Of a DNA stretch of 64,000 nucleotides, positions 17,959 to 26,423 are shown one piece after another. The position numbers were made by a program, and so were the translations under genes. Source of the stretch: G963691885 sp963691885 (GTDB lineage Bacteria; Pseudomonadota; Alphaproteobacteria; UBA8366; Aestuariispiraceae); contig OY829843.1 of assembly GCA_963691885.1 (NCBI GenBank), positions 2,542,001 to 2,606,000 of the forward strand. The letters run 5' to 3'. Each line of letters begins with the position of its first letter. Positions within the stretch are counted from its first letter, which is position 1. The notes beneath the pieces are model-generated. The model had not been told where the DNA came from, did not search any database, and saw only the letters and a list, made by a program, of their open reading frames with translations.

Positions 17959-17986
17959 CGCAATCTTGTTTGGGGTTACGATTGCG
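17959..17986. promoter_or_regulatory. Inverted repeat in the promoter region of the YcaO/TfuA operon
   Basis: CGCAATC at 17959-17965 and GATTGCG at 17980-17986 form perfect 7-base arms separated by 14 bases. The element sits between two divergent starts (17913 and 18054) and could be an operator. No matching second copy was seen. Confidence 0.35.
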
Positions 17987-18053
17987 AAACAGTCTGATAA
18001 GGTTTTGGTGATTGTCTTCTAGGTCCAATTCAACATGAAGTCTGGTTTCCGTT

Positions 18054-21000
18054 ATGATCTGCAACGCCTGCGGCAGTGAAGTTCCTGATCAAAGTAAGTT
18101 CTGTATGGAATGCGGCGCGCCTCTGGTCGTTACGCCAGCCAAAATGCCGGGTGTCGATGACGCCAGTTCTGAGTTGGACCAAATCGGTGCGGAAGGTGAG
18201 TACCGGCACATTACGGTCATGTTCGTTGATCTGGTTGGATCTACCCGGCTGTCTGAACAATTGTCGCCAGAGGCATATCGCCATCTGATCCTGCGCTATT
18301 TTCAGATCGCGGTGGAACCGATCGGACGCTATGGCGGTTTTGTCGCCCGGTATCTTGGTGACGGAATCCTGGTCTATTTCGGATATCCGAATTCTTATGA
18401 GGACAATGCCATGCGTGCCTGTCACGCGGCTATCGAAATACACGAGGGCCTGGCGACAAAGGGTGGGGAGGTGTTCCGCGAGTCCGGTGTGCGGATCGGT
18501 ATCCACTCTGACCGTGTTTTGATCAGTGGCGTCGGTAAACACTCCTTGCAGGAAGACCACACGATCTTTGGTCGTGCCCCCAATCTTGCAGCCCGTTTGC
18601 AGGCTGAGGCAGATGTCCATCAAACCCTCATCAGCCAGGAAACGTTTCAACTGATCGATAACAGTTTTGAAACGACCGCGCTTGGCCAACGATTACTGAA
18701 GGGTATAGGTAGTGAAGTTGCCATCCACGCGCTCGACGGTCGACAGGTCCGTCGTGCCGCCCCCTCAACCGAGGGCCCCGTCCCGCTTATCGAACGGGAA
18801 GCAGAGCAAGACCGGCTGATGCAGATCTGGAATGGTCTTGAGCGTTTCAGCGTGGTCGCCGTAACGGAGCAAATTGGCATCGGTAAGACCGCGTTGATCG
18901 AATGGTTCCTGGCGATGATGCCGGAAGAAAACAAGTCAACTATGGTCATGACGTGTTCGCCTTATGAGGAAAGAAGTCCCTTTGCTGCGATTGCCCGGGC
19001 GCTGGATCAAATTACCGGTGCCGATCTTTTGCAGGATCCTGCCGATCGCCCAGCAAGTTACGATGCGTATTTTGACGAGATCGGTCTTGCCAGTGACGAT
19101 GCCCGGTCTGGTCTGAAATTCATCGCTGGTATAGAGGACAGTCGGATCAGCCAGACCTATGCTGAAGATCCGGAAGGGTTGCGGTCTTATATGTCCCGAG
19201 GTCTGCAGTTGCTGTTGAAGGTTTTGTCCAGCAAGGGTCCGTTGCTCATTCTTCTTGAAAATGGACAATGGGCGGATCCTTCGACCATTGATACGCTCCA
19301 CCGGCTGACAATTTCGTTGCGCGACGCCCCGATCATGCTGGTGATTGTGGCGCGTGGTAATGCATCTGCCTTGACGCTCGGGCGGGACGTCCCGCTCGTT
19401 TCACTGGATCTCAACCCGCTTTCATCGGACGGCATCAGGGCGGCGATCCGGGAACTCGACACCAATCAGACACTGAGCCCGTCGGAGATCGAGCAGATTG
19501 CCCTGCGGTCAGACGGTATTCCGCTTTTTGTTCGGGAACTGACCCGCGCCACCTTGGACCCGCGCGACGCGATAATGCCGGACGGAAGCAGGGGGCAAAC
19601 TGATCAGGTGGACCCGACACCCTCCACACTTGCGGATGCCCTGACCTCCAGGATGGAAAACCTCGGTTCGGGCTGGAGTCTTGCTCAGGCCGCCTCCGTT
19701 ATTGGCCGCCGTTTCACCTTTGATGGCTTGAACGCTCTGGTCCGGCGTCCGACCGATTCGATCACAGCAGACTTAAACAAGATGATTGCCGCAGATGTGA
19801 TCACGCCCGAAGTGAACGCCCTCGAAGTTGCCTATCAATTCCGTCTCACCCTCTTTCAGTCGATTGCGTATGAAAGCCTTTTGTCGGGCAAGCGGCGCGA
19901 GCTGCATGATCGGTATTTGGGATATGTCGAAGGTCTGGATGACCCGTTCCAGGCCGAAAAGCCGGAACGTCTGGCGGAACATGCGCGCCTTGCCGACCGC
20001 ATACTGGATGCCGTGCGCTATCTGAAATTGTCGGGGGAAAGGGCGGCTGCCCGTTCCTCTCTCTCTGAAGCTGTGGGCTATTTCAAGGAAGCGCTGGATG
20101 TTCTCGAGGAATATCCCGGTAATTTAAAGCGTGACCATAGCGAGCTTTCCATTCTGGTGCGTCTTGGCGGGTGTCTGGTCAATCTGGAAGGTGCCGGGGC
20201 ACCGGAAACAGTTGCCATATACAAGCGCGCCGTTGCCCTTTGCGATGAGTTGGAAGTTACCCCCGATCATCTGGCGGCATATTGGGGCTGGTGGTTTACC
20301 GCAGAGCGCCTGGACGAAATGGAAGAGCGATCGAACCGTGTGATCGCCGTTGCCCGATCCACCGATGTCGAAGCCTTTCACCTGCAGGCCCATCATTGTG
20401 CCTGGGGAACGACATTCCAATTGGGTCATCATGAGCAATGTCTGGGGCATATCGAAGAGGGGCTAAAGCTCTATGAGTCCGTCGGTCGAGAGGATCAGGC
20501 CAGATTGTTCGGCGGCCATGACACGGCTGTGTGCGGGTTGGGAGAGGCTGGTCTCGCGAACTGGCTGACCGGTAAGGTGGCCAAATCGGCGATTTCCATC
20601 CAGCAGGCTTTGGACCGTGCTGACCGATTGCAGCATATTGGCAGTTGCGCCCATGCGCTGGACTATGCCCTGACGCGTTCCTACTACGCCCGGGACGTGT
20701 CCGGTCTCGACCGTCATGTGAACCGGTTTGCGGATCTGGCGGAACGATATCAATTGCCCGATGTTTCCGCGAAGCTGCAGATATTCAACGGCTGGGCCAA
20801 TGTGGAGAGGGGACAGGCCGGTGTCGGCCTGACCATGATACGCGACGGGATGGAGGTCATGCGGGATCTCGGCGGGTTTGAGGACTTTCCCATCTACATA
20901 TCGATGGAGGCGGAAGCGCTTTTGGCCTTGGGGCATGGACCGGAAATGCGACGCGTTCTGACCGAAGGGGACGAGGTTGAGGCGGCCCTTGCCTATAAGT

Positions 21001-21287
21001 ATTGGGCGGGTGAACTCTACCGATTGAGGGCGCTCTCTGAGACGCTGGCGGGAACGCCGGCCGGGGCGGAAGCCAGCTTTGATCAAGCATTGGATCTGAC
21101 AAAATCCCAGGGTGCCCATCTTCTCTCGCTCCGGATTCTGACGACACGGCTTGAGAAAACGGGGGATTCGGGTGCGGGAGCAGAGCATATCCGGAACTTG
21201 GAAGAGGCCTTGAACGCGATTGAGGAAACCAGGTTAAGCCCGGATGTCGCTCGCGCGCGCAAAGTTCTCGAAGCGCTGTCCAAGTGA
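18054..21287 (+). CDS. Zinc ribbon / class III adenylate cyclase / AAA-type ATPase / TPR protein
   Basis: A 1077-residue protein. A zinc ribbon comes first (C3, C6, C17, C20). A class III nucleotide cyclase domain follows (about 50-228) with metal-binding D59 (FVDLVGST) and D103 (LGDGILVYFG) and the FGRAPNLAARL transition-state segment (N177, R181). The ATPase domain (about 245-600) has a P-loop-like IGIGKT (274-279), but the first loop Gly is lost (TEQIGIGKT). In the Walker B-like LLENGQWADPST, N403 replaces the usual Asp. Residues from about 630 on are TPR-like helical repeats. The cyclase looks competent; ATP hydrolysis is doubtful. First gene of the operon, its stop directly abutting the YcaO start. 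Confidence 0.85.
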   Translation: MICNACGSEVPDQSKFCMECGAPLVVTPAKMPGVDDASSELDQIGAEGEYRHITVMFVDLVGSTRLSEQLSPEAYRHLILRYFQIAVEPIGRYGGFVARYLGDGILVYFGYPNSYEDNAMRACHAAIEIHEGLATKGGEVFRESGVRIGIHSDRVLISGVGKHSLQEDHTIFGRAPNLAARLQAEADVHQTLISQETFQLIDNSFETTALGQRLLKGIGSEVAIHALDGRQVRRAAPSTEGPVPLIEREAEQDRLMQIWNGLERFSVVAVTEQIGIGKTALIEWFLAMMPEENKSTMVMTCSPYEERSPFAAIARALDQITGADLLQDPADRPASYDAYFDEIGLASDDARSGLKFIAGIEDSRISQTYAEDPEGLRSYMSRGLQLLLKVLSSKGPLLILLENGQWADPSTIDTLHRLTISLRDAPIMLVIVARGNASALTLGRDVPLVSLDLNPLSSDGIRAAIRELDTNQTLSPSEIEQIALRSDGIPLFVRELTRATLDPRDAIMPDGSRGQTDQVDPTPSTLADALTSRMENLGSGWSLAQAASVIGRRFTFDGLNALVRRPTDSITADLNKMIAADVITPEVNALEVAYQFRLTLFQSIAYESLLSGKRRELHDRYLGYVEGLDDPFQAEKPERLAEHARLADRILDAVRYLKLSGERAAARSSLSEAVGYFKEALDVLEEYPGNLKRDHSELSILVRLGGCLVNLEGAGAPETVAIYKRAVALCDELEVTPDHLAAYWGWWFTAERLDEMEERSNRVIAVARSTDVEAFHLQAHHCAWGTTFQLGHHEQCLGHIEEGLKLYESVGREDQARLFGGHDTAVCGLGEAGLANWLTGKVAKSAISIQQALDRADRLQHIGSCAHALDYALTRSYYARDVSGLDRHVNRFADLAERYQLPDVSAKLQIFNGWANVERGQAGVGLTMIRDGMEVMRDLGGFEDFPIYISMEAEALLALGHGPEMRRVLTEGDEVEAALAYKYWAGELYRLRALSETLAGTPAGAEASFDQALDLTKSQGAHLLSLRILTTRLEKTGDSGAGAEHIRNLEEALNAIEETRLSPDVARARKVLEALSK

Positions 21288-22532
21288 ATGAGGGGTGCTG
21301 CCGCCCGCATGGCTGAAGAGGGGATAAAGTCCTATCGGCGGGGAACACATCGTCTTGTTGACCCTTCCGTCACGCTGCGCCGCCTTCGACCCCTGATGCC
21401 TGTATTTGGTATTACCCGTGTTGCGGATTTAACCAGGCTAGATCGCGTTGGTATTCCGGTGGCACAGGCGATACGCCCCAATTCCAGATCTCTGGCCGTC
21501 TCTCAGGGTAAGGGGTTGGACCTTCCTTCAGCCCAGGTTTCGGCCCTGATGGAATCGATTGAGACCTTTCACGGTGAAAATATTGACGTGCCAATGCGCT
21601 ATGGCTCTTTCGAGGATCTGTGTCGTCGTGAAGCAACGGCAGATGTAGCGTCAATGGCCCATGCGGAAGACGGCTTCGATCCCGATGAGCGTACCTTCTG
21701 GCTCAGGGCTGAGAACCTGCTCACTTCTGAACCGTTACTCGCACCTGTAGAGGCGTTCCATTGCGATTTTACCCTGCCAGCCCTGCCGGGATCCGGCATG
21801 TTTCAATGCGATACCAATGGTCTTGCATCTGGCAATACACCCTCTGAAGCGTTGATTCACGGCCTGTGTGAAGTCATCGAGCGGGATGCTGAAACACTTT
21901 GGAATCTGCGCCAGAAGCGAGATCAATCGGCCCGTGCGATAGATCTTGAACAGGGATTGTCGCCGGACTGCCAATGGCTCGTTGACCAATTTCATGCAGC
22001 ATCCCTTGAATTGTGTGTTTGGGATCTGACCACTGATATCGGCCTGCCGGTTTTTCAGTGTTTGCTATTGGCCCCGGATCGTGACGGTGTTGATCCTGAG
22101 TTCGGGTTCGGATGCCATCCGAGCCGTGATGTCGCGCTGGCCCGCGCATTGACCGAGGCGGCCCAGGTTCGCCTTACAATGATTGCCGGAAGTCGGGATG
22201 ATTTACTAACCAGTGACTACGACCGTGCCAACCGGGAGGATCGCCAGCAGGCCGCGCGAGGTCTGGCGCGGCAGGCGCTGCAAGCGACCCGATCTTTTTC
22301 TGAGTCCGTGAATTTCGAAAATGAAACGCTGGATGAGGATCTTGATCTGATCCTCGATAGGCTCTCGACAGCAGGGTTCATGGAGGTGCTTTCCCTGGAC
22401 CTCACCCGACCGGAATTTCGAATCCCGGTCATGCGCTGTGTGGTGCCTGGATTGGAACCCGCATGGGAGGGGTTTGATCCAGCAGCCCCACTGTCCGATC
22501 GTGCCCTGCGTGCTCAGGCCGGTGCATTATGA
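21288..22532 (+). CDS. YcaO-domain protein (TfuA-associated type)
   Basis: A 414-residue stand-alone YcaO. Landmarks are ALMESIETFHGEN (E89, E92), TNGLASGNTPSEALIHGLCEVIERDAETLW (about 176-205; E195, E198, R199) and GFGCHPSRDVALARALTEAAQVRL (about 273-296; E290, Q293, R295). These are the ATP/Mg-binding elements of YcaO enzymes, which activate a peptide-bond amide oxygen with ATP. Outcomes in the family are azoline, thioamide or amidine formation. It lacks the proline-rich C-terminus of TOMM cyclodehydratases, as is usual for TfuA partners. Start at 21288 (or ATG at 21309). The stop overlaps the TfuA start. The likely substrate is the repeat protein at the operon end (inference). Confidence 0.92.
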   Translation: MRGAAARMAEEGIKSYRRGTHRLVDPSVTLRRLRPLMPVFGITRVADLTRLDRVGIPVAQAIRPNSRSLAVSQGKGLDLPSAQVSALMESIETFHGENIDVPMRYGSFEDLCRREATADVASMAHAEDGFDPDERTFWLRAENLLTSEPLLAPVEAFHCDFTLPALPGSGMFQCDTNGLASGNTPSEALIHGLCEVIERDAETLWNLRQKRDQSARAIDLEQGLSPDCQWLVDQFHAASLELCVWDLTTDIGLPVFQCLLLAPDRDGVDPEFGFGCHPSRDVALARALTEAAQVRLTMIAGSRDDLLTSDYDRANREDRQQAARGLARQALQATRSFSESVNFENETLDEDLDLILDRLSTAGFMEVLSLDLTRPEFRIPVMRCVVPGLEPAWEGFDPAAPLSDRALRAQAGAL

Positions 22533-23275
22533 GTATCGCCGTGTTTCTTGGCCCAACTCTGTCGAAAGAAGATGCTTTGGCAATTGGTACTTTCGACATT
22601 TTACCCCCGGTTCGACAGGGCGACGTCTACCGCGCTGTCCTGACGAATGATTATGAAGCCCTTGTTATCGTTGATGGTTTCTTTGAGAACACGGCATCAG
22701 TCTGGCACAAGGAAATCCTCTGTGCTCTGGCCGAAGGCATTCCTGTTTACGGTGCCTCCAGCATGGGCGCGTTGAGGGCGGCGGAGCTGTCTTCCTTCGG
22801 GATGATCGGCTGGGGCAAGATCTTCGAAGCCTATGAGCAAGAGCGTTATGATCCGTTTGAGGATCCGTTCAACGGAGATGATGAGGTGGCGATCGTTCAT
22901 GGCCCTGAAGGTGCTGCGCATTTGACCAGCCTTGCCTTGGTCGATTTGCGGGAAACACTGGCCAGGGCCGTGTCGTCCGAAATTCTGTCTCTTGATACCG
23001 CTGAACAGCTACTCGAACGGAGCCGGTCCGTGTTTTATAAGTCGCGAACATGGGATGGTGTGACCACTTTTGCCCGATCTCTGGGACCGGAGGGCGAAGC
23101 TTTTGCAGACTGGCTGCGCGACGGACGGGTTTCACAGAAGAGATTGGATGCCGTTTCGCTTTTATCCCATTTGTCCAGGAACAAACCGGCATCACCGGAT
23201 GCCCGGTTTCGTTTTGAATGGACGGCAAGTTGGCAAAGACTGGTGGATGAAATTGAGAACCCAAAGACGGGGTGA
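22529..23275 (+). CDS. TfuA-like protein
   Basis: A 248-residue TfuA-domain protein, named from the trifolitoxin locus. Conserved signature: GASSMGALRAAELSSFGMIGWGKIF (about 75-99) and DDEVAIVHG (about 114-122). The first third (FLGPTLSKEDA, VIVDGFFEN) is also typical. In other systems TfuA works with YcaO to turn a backbone amide into a thioamide, probably by delivering sulfur. The ATG overlaps the YcaO stop (ATGA), so the two proteins are made together. No separate sulfur-carrier gene is in the operon. The family call is firm; the exact chemistry here is unknown. Confidence 0.92.
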   Translation: MSIAVFLGPTLSKEDALAIGTFDILPPVRQGDVYRAVLTNDYEALVIVDGFFENTASVWHKEILCALAEGIPVYGASSMGALRAAELSSFGMIGWGKIFEAYEQERYDPFEDPFNGDDEVAIVHGPEGAAHLTSLALVDLRETLARAVSSEILSLDTAEQLLERSRSVFYKSRTWDGVTTFARSLGPEGEAFADWLRDGRVSQKRLDAVSLLSHLSRNKPASPDARFRFEWTASWQRLVDEIENPKTG

Positions 23276-23297
23276 GCAGGTGTCTGTCTAATTTTGA

Positions 23298-24596
23298 ATG
23301 GAAATATTCAAATTCTCTATGCAAGATGCAGACATGATGATCGATCTGAACGCGCTTTATAAGGATACCGGAACCCGGTTCAGTCTTTTGACACAGCCGC
23401 GCTTTCTTTGCGGTTTCGAATATCCTGAAACAGTCTGGGTCAGTACACCCCCGTCGCAGATCACCTCCGGGCCCGGGGACGCGCGTCTCTCAGTGATCGA
23501 TGTCATGGGCAAATCCTATACTAAGGGCGTGGAATTTGAGCCGCATGATGGGGCCGTGATCCCCCCGGCGCGACCTGGTCCTGACGGGCATTACGATCAC
23601 TTGGGGGTTGCCGACACAGGATATCGGGCGGTCAATGTCTATGGTTCCATTCGCCGCGTCCTTGATATTTGGGAAGCCTATCTTGGTCATGGAACTATGT
23701 GGCATTTTTCTGAAACCAGTACGACCCTGCAGGTGACCCCTTTTGTGGATTGGAACAACGCGCAATTTGCCTGGGGATTTACAGAGTTTGGGTGGGAAGA
23801 TCCGGCGGCACCAAAAAAGAAGCAAACCGGCAAGATTGTTACCGCCGACAAGGTCAATCCGGACCATCAGTTTGCCTACAACTTTGATATTATTGCCCAT
23901 GAGTTGGGCCATGGATTGATATTCGCATTGGCCGGCATTCCGTTTGAAGATGCCTGGACAGCGGATTATCGAGGGTTTCAGGAATCCGGCAGCGACCTGG
24001 TCGCGCTTTTGTCCAGCATGCATTTTGATACTGTACTCGACCATTTGCTCTCATCTACATCCGGTAATCTTTACGCAGAAAACGAGATCAACCGGATTGC
24101 CGAGACATCCGAGAACCAGCAATTCAGAATTGCTTCCAACACCTTGACGCTGGCCGACGTGCCCTTCCGGGATATCCCGGTGGATGACATGACATCCAAA
24201 CAGATACATCGGTTGGGCGAGCCGATGACGGGGGCATTTTTTGACATCCTCGTCGCCTCTTATCAGAAAAATCTGATTGAATCGGGCACTATTCCAAAAA
24301 AGCTGGCGGTGTTGGACGACGATCCGGATGTCATTGAAAAACGTATGCCGGAGTTGAAAAAGGGATATGATTCAGCCTATCGGCGAAAGCCGGAGGCGTT
24401 TAAAGCTGCATTGTGTGAGGCGCGTGACAGTTTGGGTGTGCGCCTGGCAAAAACGTGGGATGTTCTGGGGCCGGATTTTCTGAGTTTTGAACAGATTGCC
24501 AGAACGTTCTTGACGGTGGACCGCCATTACAGCGGTTGGGAAAATCAGTCAGAAATTGCCCGCTGCTTTAGATGGCGTGGTATCGGTACAAAGTAA
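23298..24596 (+). CDS. HExxH zinc metallopeptidase, operon-associated
   Basis: A 432-residue protein with IIAHELGHGLIFALAG: H201, E202 and H205 form a zinc site. E229 in GFQESGSDLVALL lies 24 residues further on, a good candidate third ligand in the gluzincin (thermolysin-like) manner. There is no signal peptide, so it should act in the cytoplasm. It is not clearly a member of a named peptidase family. It starts 22 bases after TfuA and its end is 14 bases before the repeat-protein start, so it could remove a leader or cut between repeats of that protein (inference). Confidence 0.78.
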   Translation: MEIFKFSMQDADMMIDLNALYKDTGTRFSLLTQPRFLCGFEYPETVWVSTPPSQITSGPGDARLSVIDVMGKSYTKGVEFEPHDGAVIPPARPGPDGHYDHLGVADTGYRAVNVYGSIRRVLDIWEAYLGHGTMWHFSETSTTLQVTPFVDWNNAQFAWGFTEFGWEDPAAPKKKQTGKIVTADKVNPDHQFAYNFDIIAHELGHGLIFALAGIPFEDAWTADYRGFQESGSDLVALLSSMHFDTVLDHLLSSTSGNLYAENEINRIAETSENQQFRIASNTLTLADVPFRDIPVDDMTSKQIHRLGEPMTGAFFDILVASYQKNLIESGTIPKKLAVLDDDPDVIEKRMPELKKGYDSAYRRKPEAFKAALCEARDSLGVRLAKTWDVLGPDFLSFEQIARTFLTVDRHYSGWENQSEIARCFRWRGIGTK

Positions 24597-24610
24597 CGGG
24601 GGGAATTGGG

Positions 24611-25630
24611 ATGGCGAGAAATCCGACGGTGCGGAAAGCATCAAAGACGGCGAGTAGAAAATCAGCGCGAAAAGTGCCGCCCAAGGCGATCAGCATGGAC
24701 GCCCTGGTGCAGGCCGAACCTCTCAGTCTTTTCGGTCGCTCGGTGCGGGGGATAGAAATCTCCGACAAATCAGCGCTGGGCGCATCGCTTGCGGCCCATC
24801 TGGGGCGGGGTGGTGCTGTTGTGGCGGCAATCCGTGGATACCAGACCAGATCCGAGTTGGTGATGTTTGACAGTCCTGTTCTTCTTGTTTTGCCCAGTTC
24901 CGGTCGCACAGTTAAAGATCCGGTTGAGTGGTTGGACGAGGGCGAAGAGGGTGACATCTACGAGTGGAGATTAACGGGTGATGATCCGTCTCTGCGTCTT
25001 GACTGGGCGCAGGGAGACCTGGAGAGCCTGCTGGCCGATGTTGAGGATGACGGTCTGGAGGATGAGGACGATTTCTTCCTGGATCCGGATGTCATGATGG
25101 ATTCGCTCGACGATCTGTCCTTTGATGAAGATGACGGCGGCACCGTGATCAGGGCACCTGACGGGCGGCTTTATCATGTGCCCGGTGACCTTGGCCTTTA
25201 CGAAGTGACCGATGAGGATATCAAATCCGCGATTGTGTTGGAGGAGGAAGCGATGCCCCTGACCGGGGCGAGTGTCCAGATCCTGCTGGATGACGACGGC
25301 GATACCCCCCCCACAGGCTCAGGGGTTGCGGCCCGGGGCAAGCTCTCGGCGCGCGGAAAACTGGCAGCAAGAGGGAAACTGGCGGCGCGTGGCAAGCTCT
25401 CGGCCAGGGGAAAGCTTGCGGCCCGTGGAAAACTGGCCGCACGTGGAAAGCTCTCAGCCCGCGGGAAACTGTCGGCGCGTGGTAAACTCGCGGCCCGTGG
25501 CAAGCTGGCTGCACGAGGAAAGCTCTCTGCACGCGGGAAACTTGCGGCAAGGGGGAAGCTCTCTGCCAGGGGCAAAATGTCGGCCAGGGGCAAACTCGCG
25601 GCGAGAGGGCTATTGAATTATTCCCATTAA
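24611..25630 (+). CDS. Candidate modified-peptide precursor: acidic middle plus 15 ARGK(L/M)(S/A) repeats
   Basis: The 339-residue protein resembles no family known to me. Residues 1-25 are Lys/Arg-rich. Residues 30-120 are mixed and could be a folded leader. Residues 136-176 are extremely acidic (runs such as VEDDGLEDEDDFF and LDDLSFDEDDGG). Residues 241-330 are 15 perfect hexapeptides ARGK-L/M-S/A, followed by the ending ARGLLNYSH. The repeat part has no Cys, so any azole would come from Ser. The ATG at 24611 follows a GGGGGGAA ribosome site; an upstream ATG at 24572 inside the peptidase gene is less likely. Last gene of the YcaO/TfuA operon. Alternatives: a polycationic nucleic-acid-binding protein, or a target modified for another reason. 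Confidence 0.7.
   Translation: MARNPTVRKASKTASRKSARKVPPKAISMDALVQAEPLSLFGRSVRGIEISDKSALGASLAAHLGRGGAVVAAIRGYQTRSELVMFDSPVLLVLPSSGRTVKDPVEWLDEGEEGDIYEWRLTGDDPSLRLDWAQGDLESLLADVEDDGLEDEDDFFLDPDVMMDSLDDLSFDEDDGGTVIRAPDGRLYHVPGDLGLYEVTDEDIKSAIVLEEEAMPLTGASVQILLDDDGDTPPTGSGVAARGKLSARGKLAARGKLAARGKLSARGKLAARGKLAARGKLSARGKLSARGKLAARGKLAARGKLSARGKLAARGKLSARGKMSARGKLAARGLLNYSH
25331..25600 (+). repeat. Fifteen in-frame 18-bp coding repeats with diversified codons
   Basis: Fifteen consecutive 18-base units each encode A-R-G-K-(L or M)-(S or A). The sixth residue runs S A A S A A S S A A S A S S A. Synonymous positions differ widely between units: Arg is written CGG, CGC, AGA, CGT, AGG and CGA; Leu is CTC, CTG and CTT. 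So the peptide is conserved while the DNA is not. This is old, selected repetition rather than recent slippage. A partial sixteenth unit ends the protein. Confidence 0.95.
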
Positions 25631-25639
25631 CGGGCTGGG

Positions 25640-26305
25640 CTACGGCGTTTTATTCTTGCCCTTCAACCATCCTTTACGCAGGGCCAGCCAGTAGAGGAGT
25701 GACAGGACACAGGCGACGATCAAGCCGGAGAGTGTCAATTCAGTCATGCTGTAATAACGCATCTGCTCGCCCATATAGGCCATCAGGAAAGTCAGGGGTA
25801 GAATGCCGATCGCCGTGGTCCAGACAAAGGTCCAGACCCCTATCTTGGACAGCCCTGCCGCGTAGTTGATCAGATTGAAGGCGAGGATGGGAACAAACCG
25901 GCTGATCAAAAGCGCGAAGGCCCCCTGATCGGCGGTCCAGGTGTCGAGCCGGCTTCTGTGGCGTTCAGGTAACAGGGTCTCAACCGCGCCGCGACCCAGG
26001 CGTCGAGCCAGCCAGAAGGACAGCAAAGCCCCTATCATTGCGCCGACCCAGATCAGCACTGTGCCATAAACAGCCCCGAAAAGTGCCCCCGCCGAAATGG
26101 CCAGGATCTCAGCCGGGAAGGGGACGAAGCAATGCACCACCATAAGGCCGATCACGGCGAAAGGTGCCCAGTGCTGTAACCCGGTGAGGAAGGTATTCAG
26201 ATTTTCTGGAACGAGCAGGGAGCCCTCATAATTCAGCGCCAGAACAAAGCCCAGAATGATGATAATGGCCAAGACGGCCAGTGCGATTGAGTGGCTTGTT
26301 TGCAC
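25640..26305 (-). CDS. VTT-domain (DedA/TVP38-TMEM64-like) inner-membrane protein
   Basis: The 221-residue protein has about five to six hydrophobic segments. The VTT/SNARE-associated core spans about residues 45-180: FVPFPAEILAISAGALFGAVYG, then the conserved Arg/Pro motif SRFVPILAFNLINYAAGL. Members of this family scramble or transport phospholipids such as undecaprenyl phosphate, or affect membrane homeostasis. It is convergent with the repeat-protein gene, 10 bases between stops, and 118 bases downstream of leuA. No sign that it belongs to the YcaO operon. Confidence 0.85.
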   Translation of the reverse strand: MQTSHSIALAVLAIIIILGFVLALNYEGSLLVPENLNTFLTGLQHWAPFAVIGLMVVHCFVPFPAEILAISAGALFGAVYGTVLIWVGAMIGALLSFWLARRLGRGAVETLLPERHRSRLDTWTADQGAFALLISRFVPILAFNLINYAAGLSKIGVWTFVWTTAIGILPLTFLMAYMGEQMRYYSMTELTLSGLIVACVLSLLYWLALRKGWLKGKNKTP

Positions 26306-26423
26306 GTCTGTTTCCTGCCTGTGATGCCGGAATTTCCGACCTCTCCATCACTGTGACAGGTCGGGCACGGCGTTCAATAAAAACCTTTGTGAATGCCGCA
26401 CCCTCAAAACTGTGTCAGGCTGA

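Noticed and set aside
25198..25593. Minus-strand frames with repeats rich in Pro/Ala/Arg
   Set aside because: Complement of the ARGK repeat array; repetition is a by-product. The plus strand has the operon context, ribosome site and codon-diversified conservation.
25331..25630. CRISPR-like array
   Set aside because: The 18-bp units are contiguous with no spacers, in frame, and differ at synonymous positions; a coding repeat, not CRISPR.
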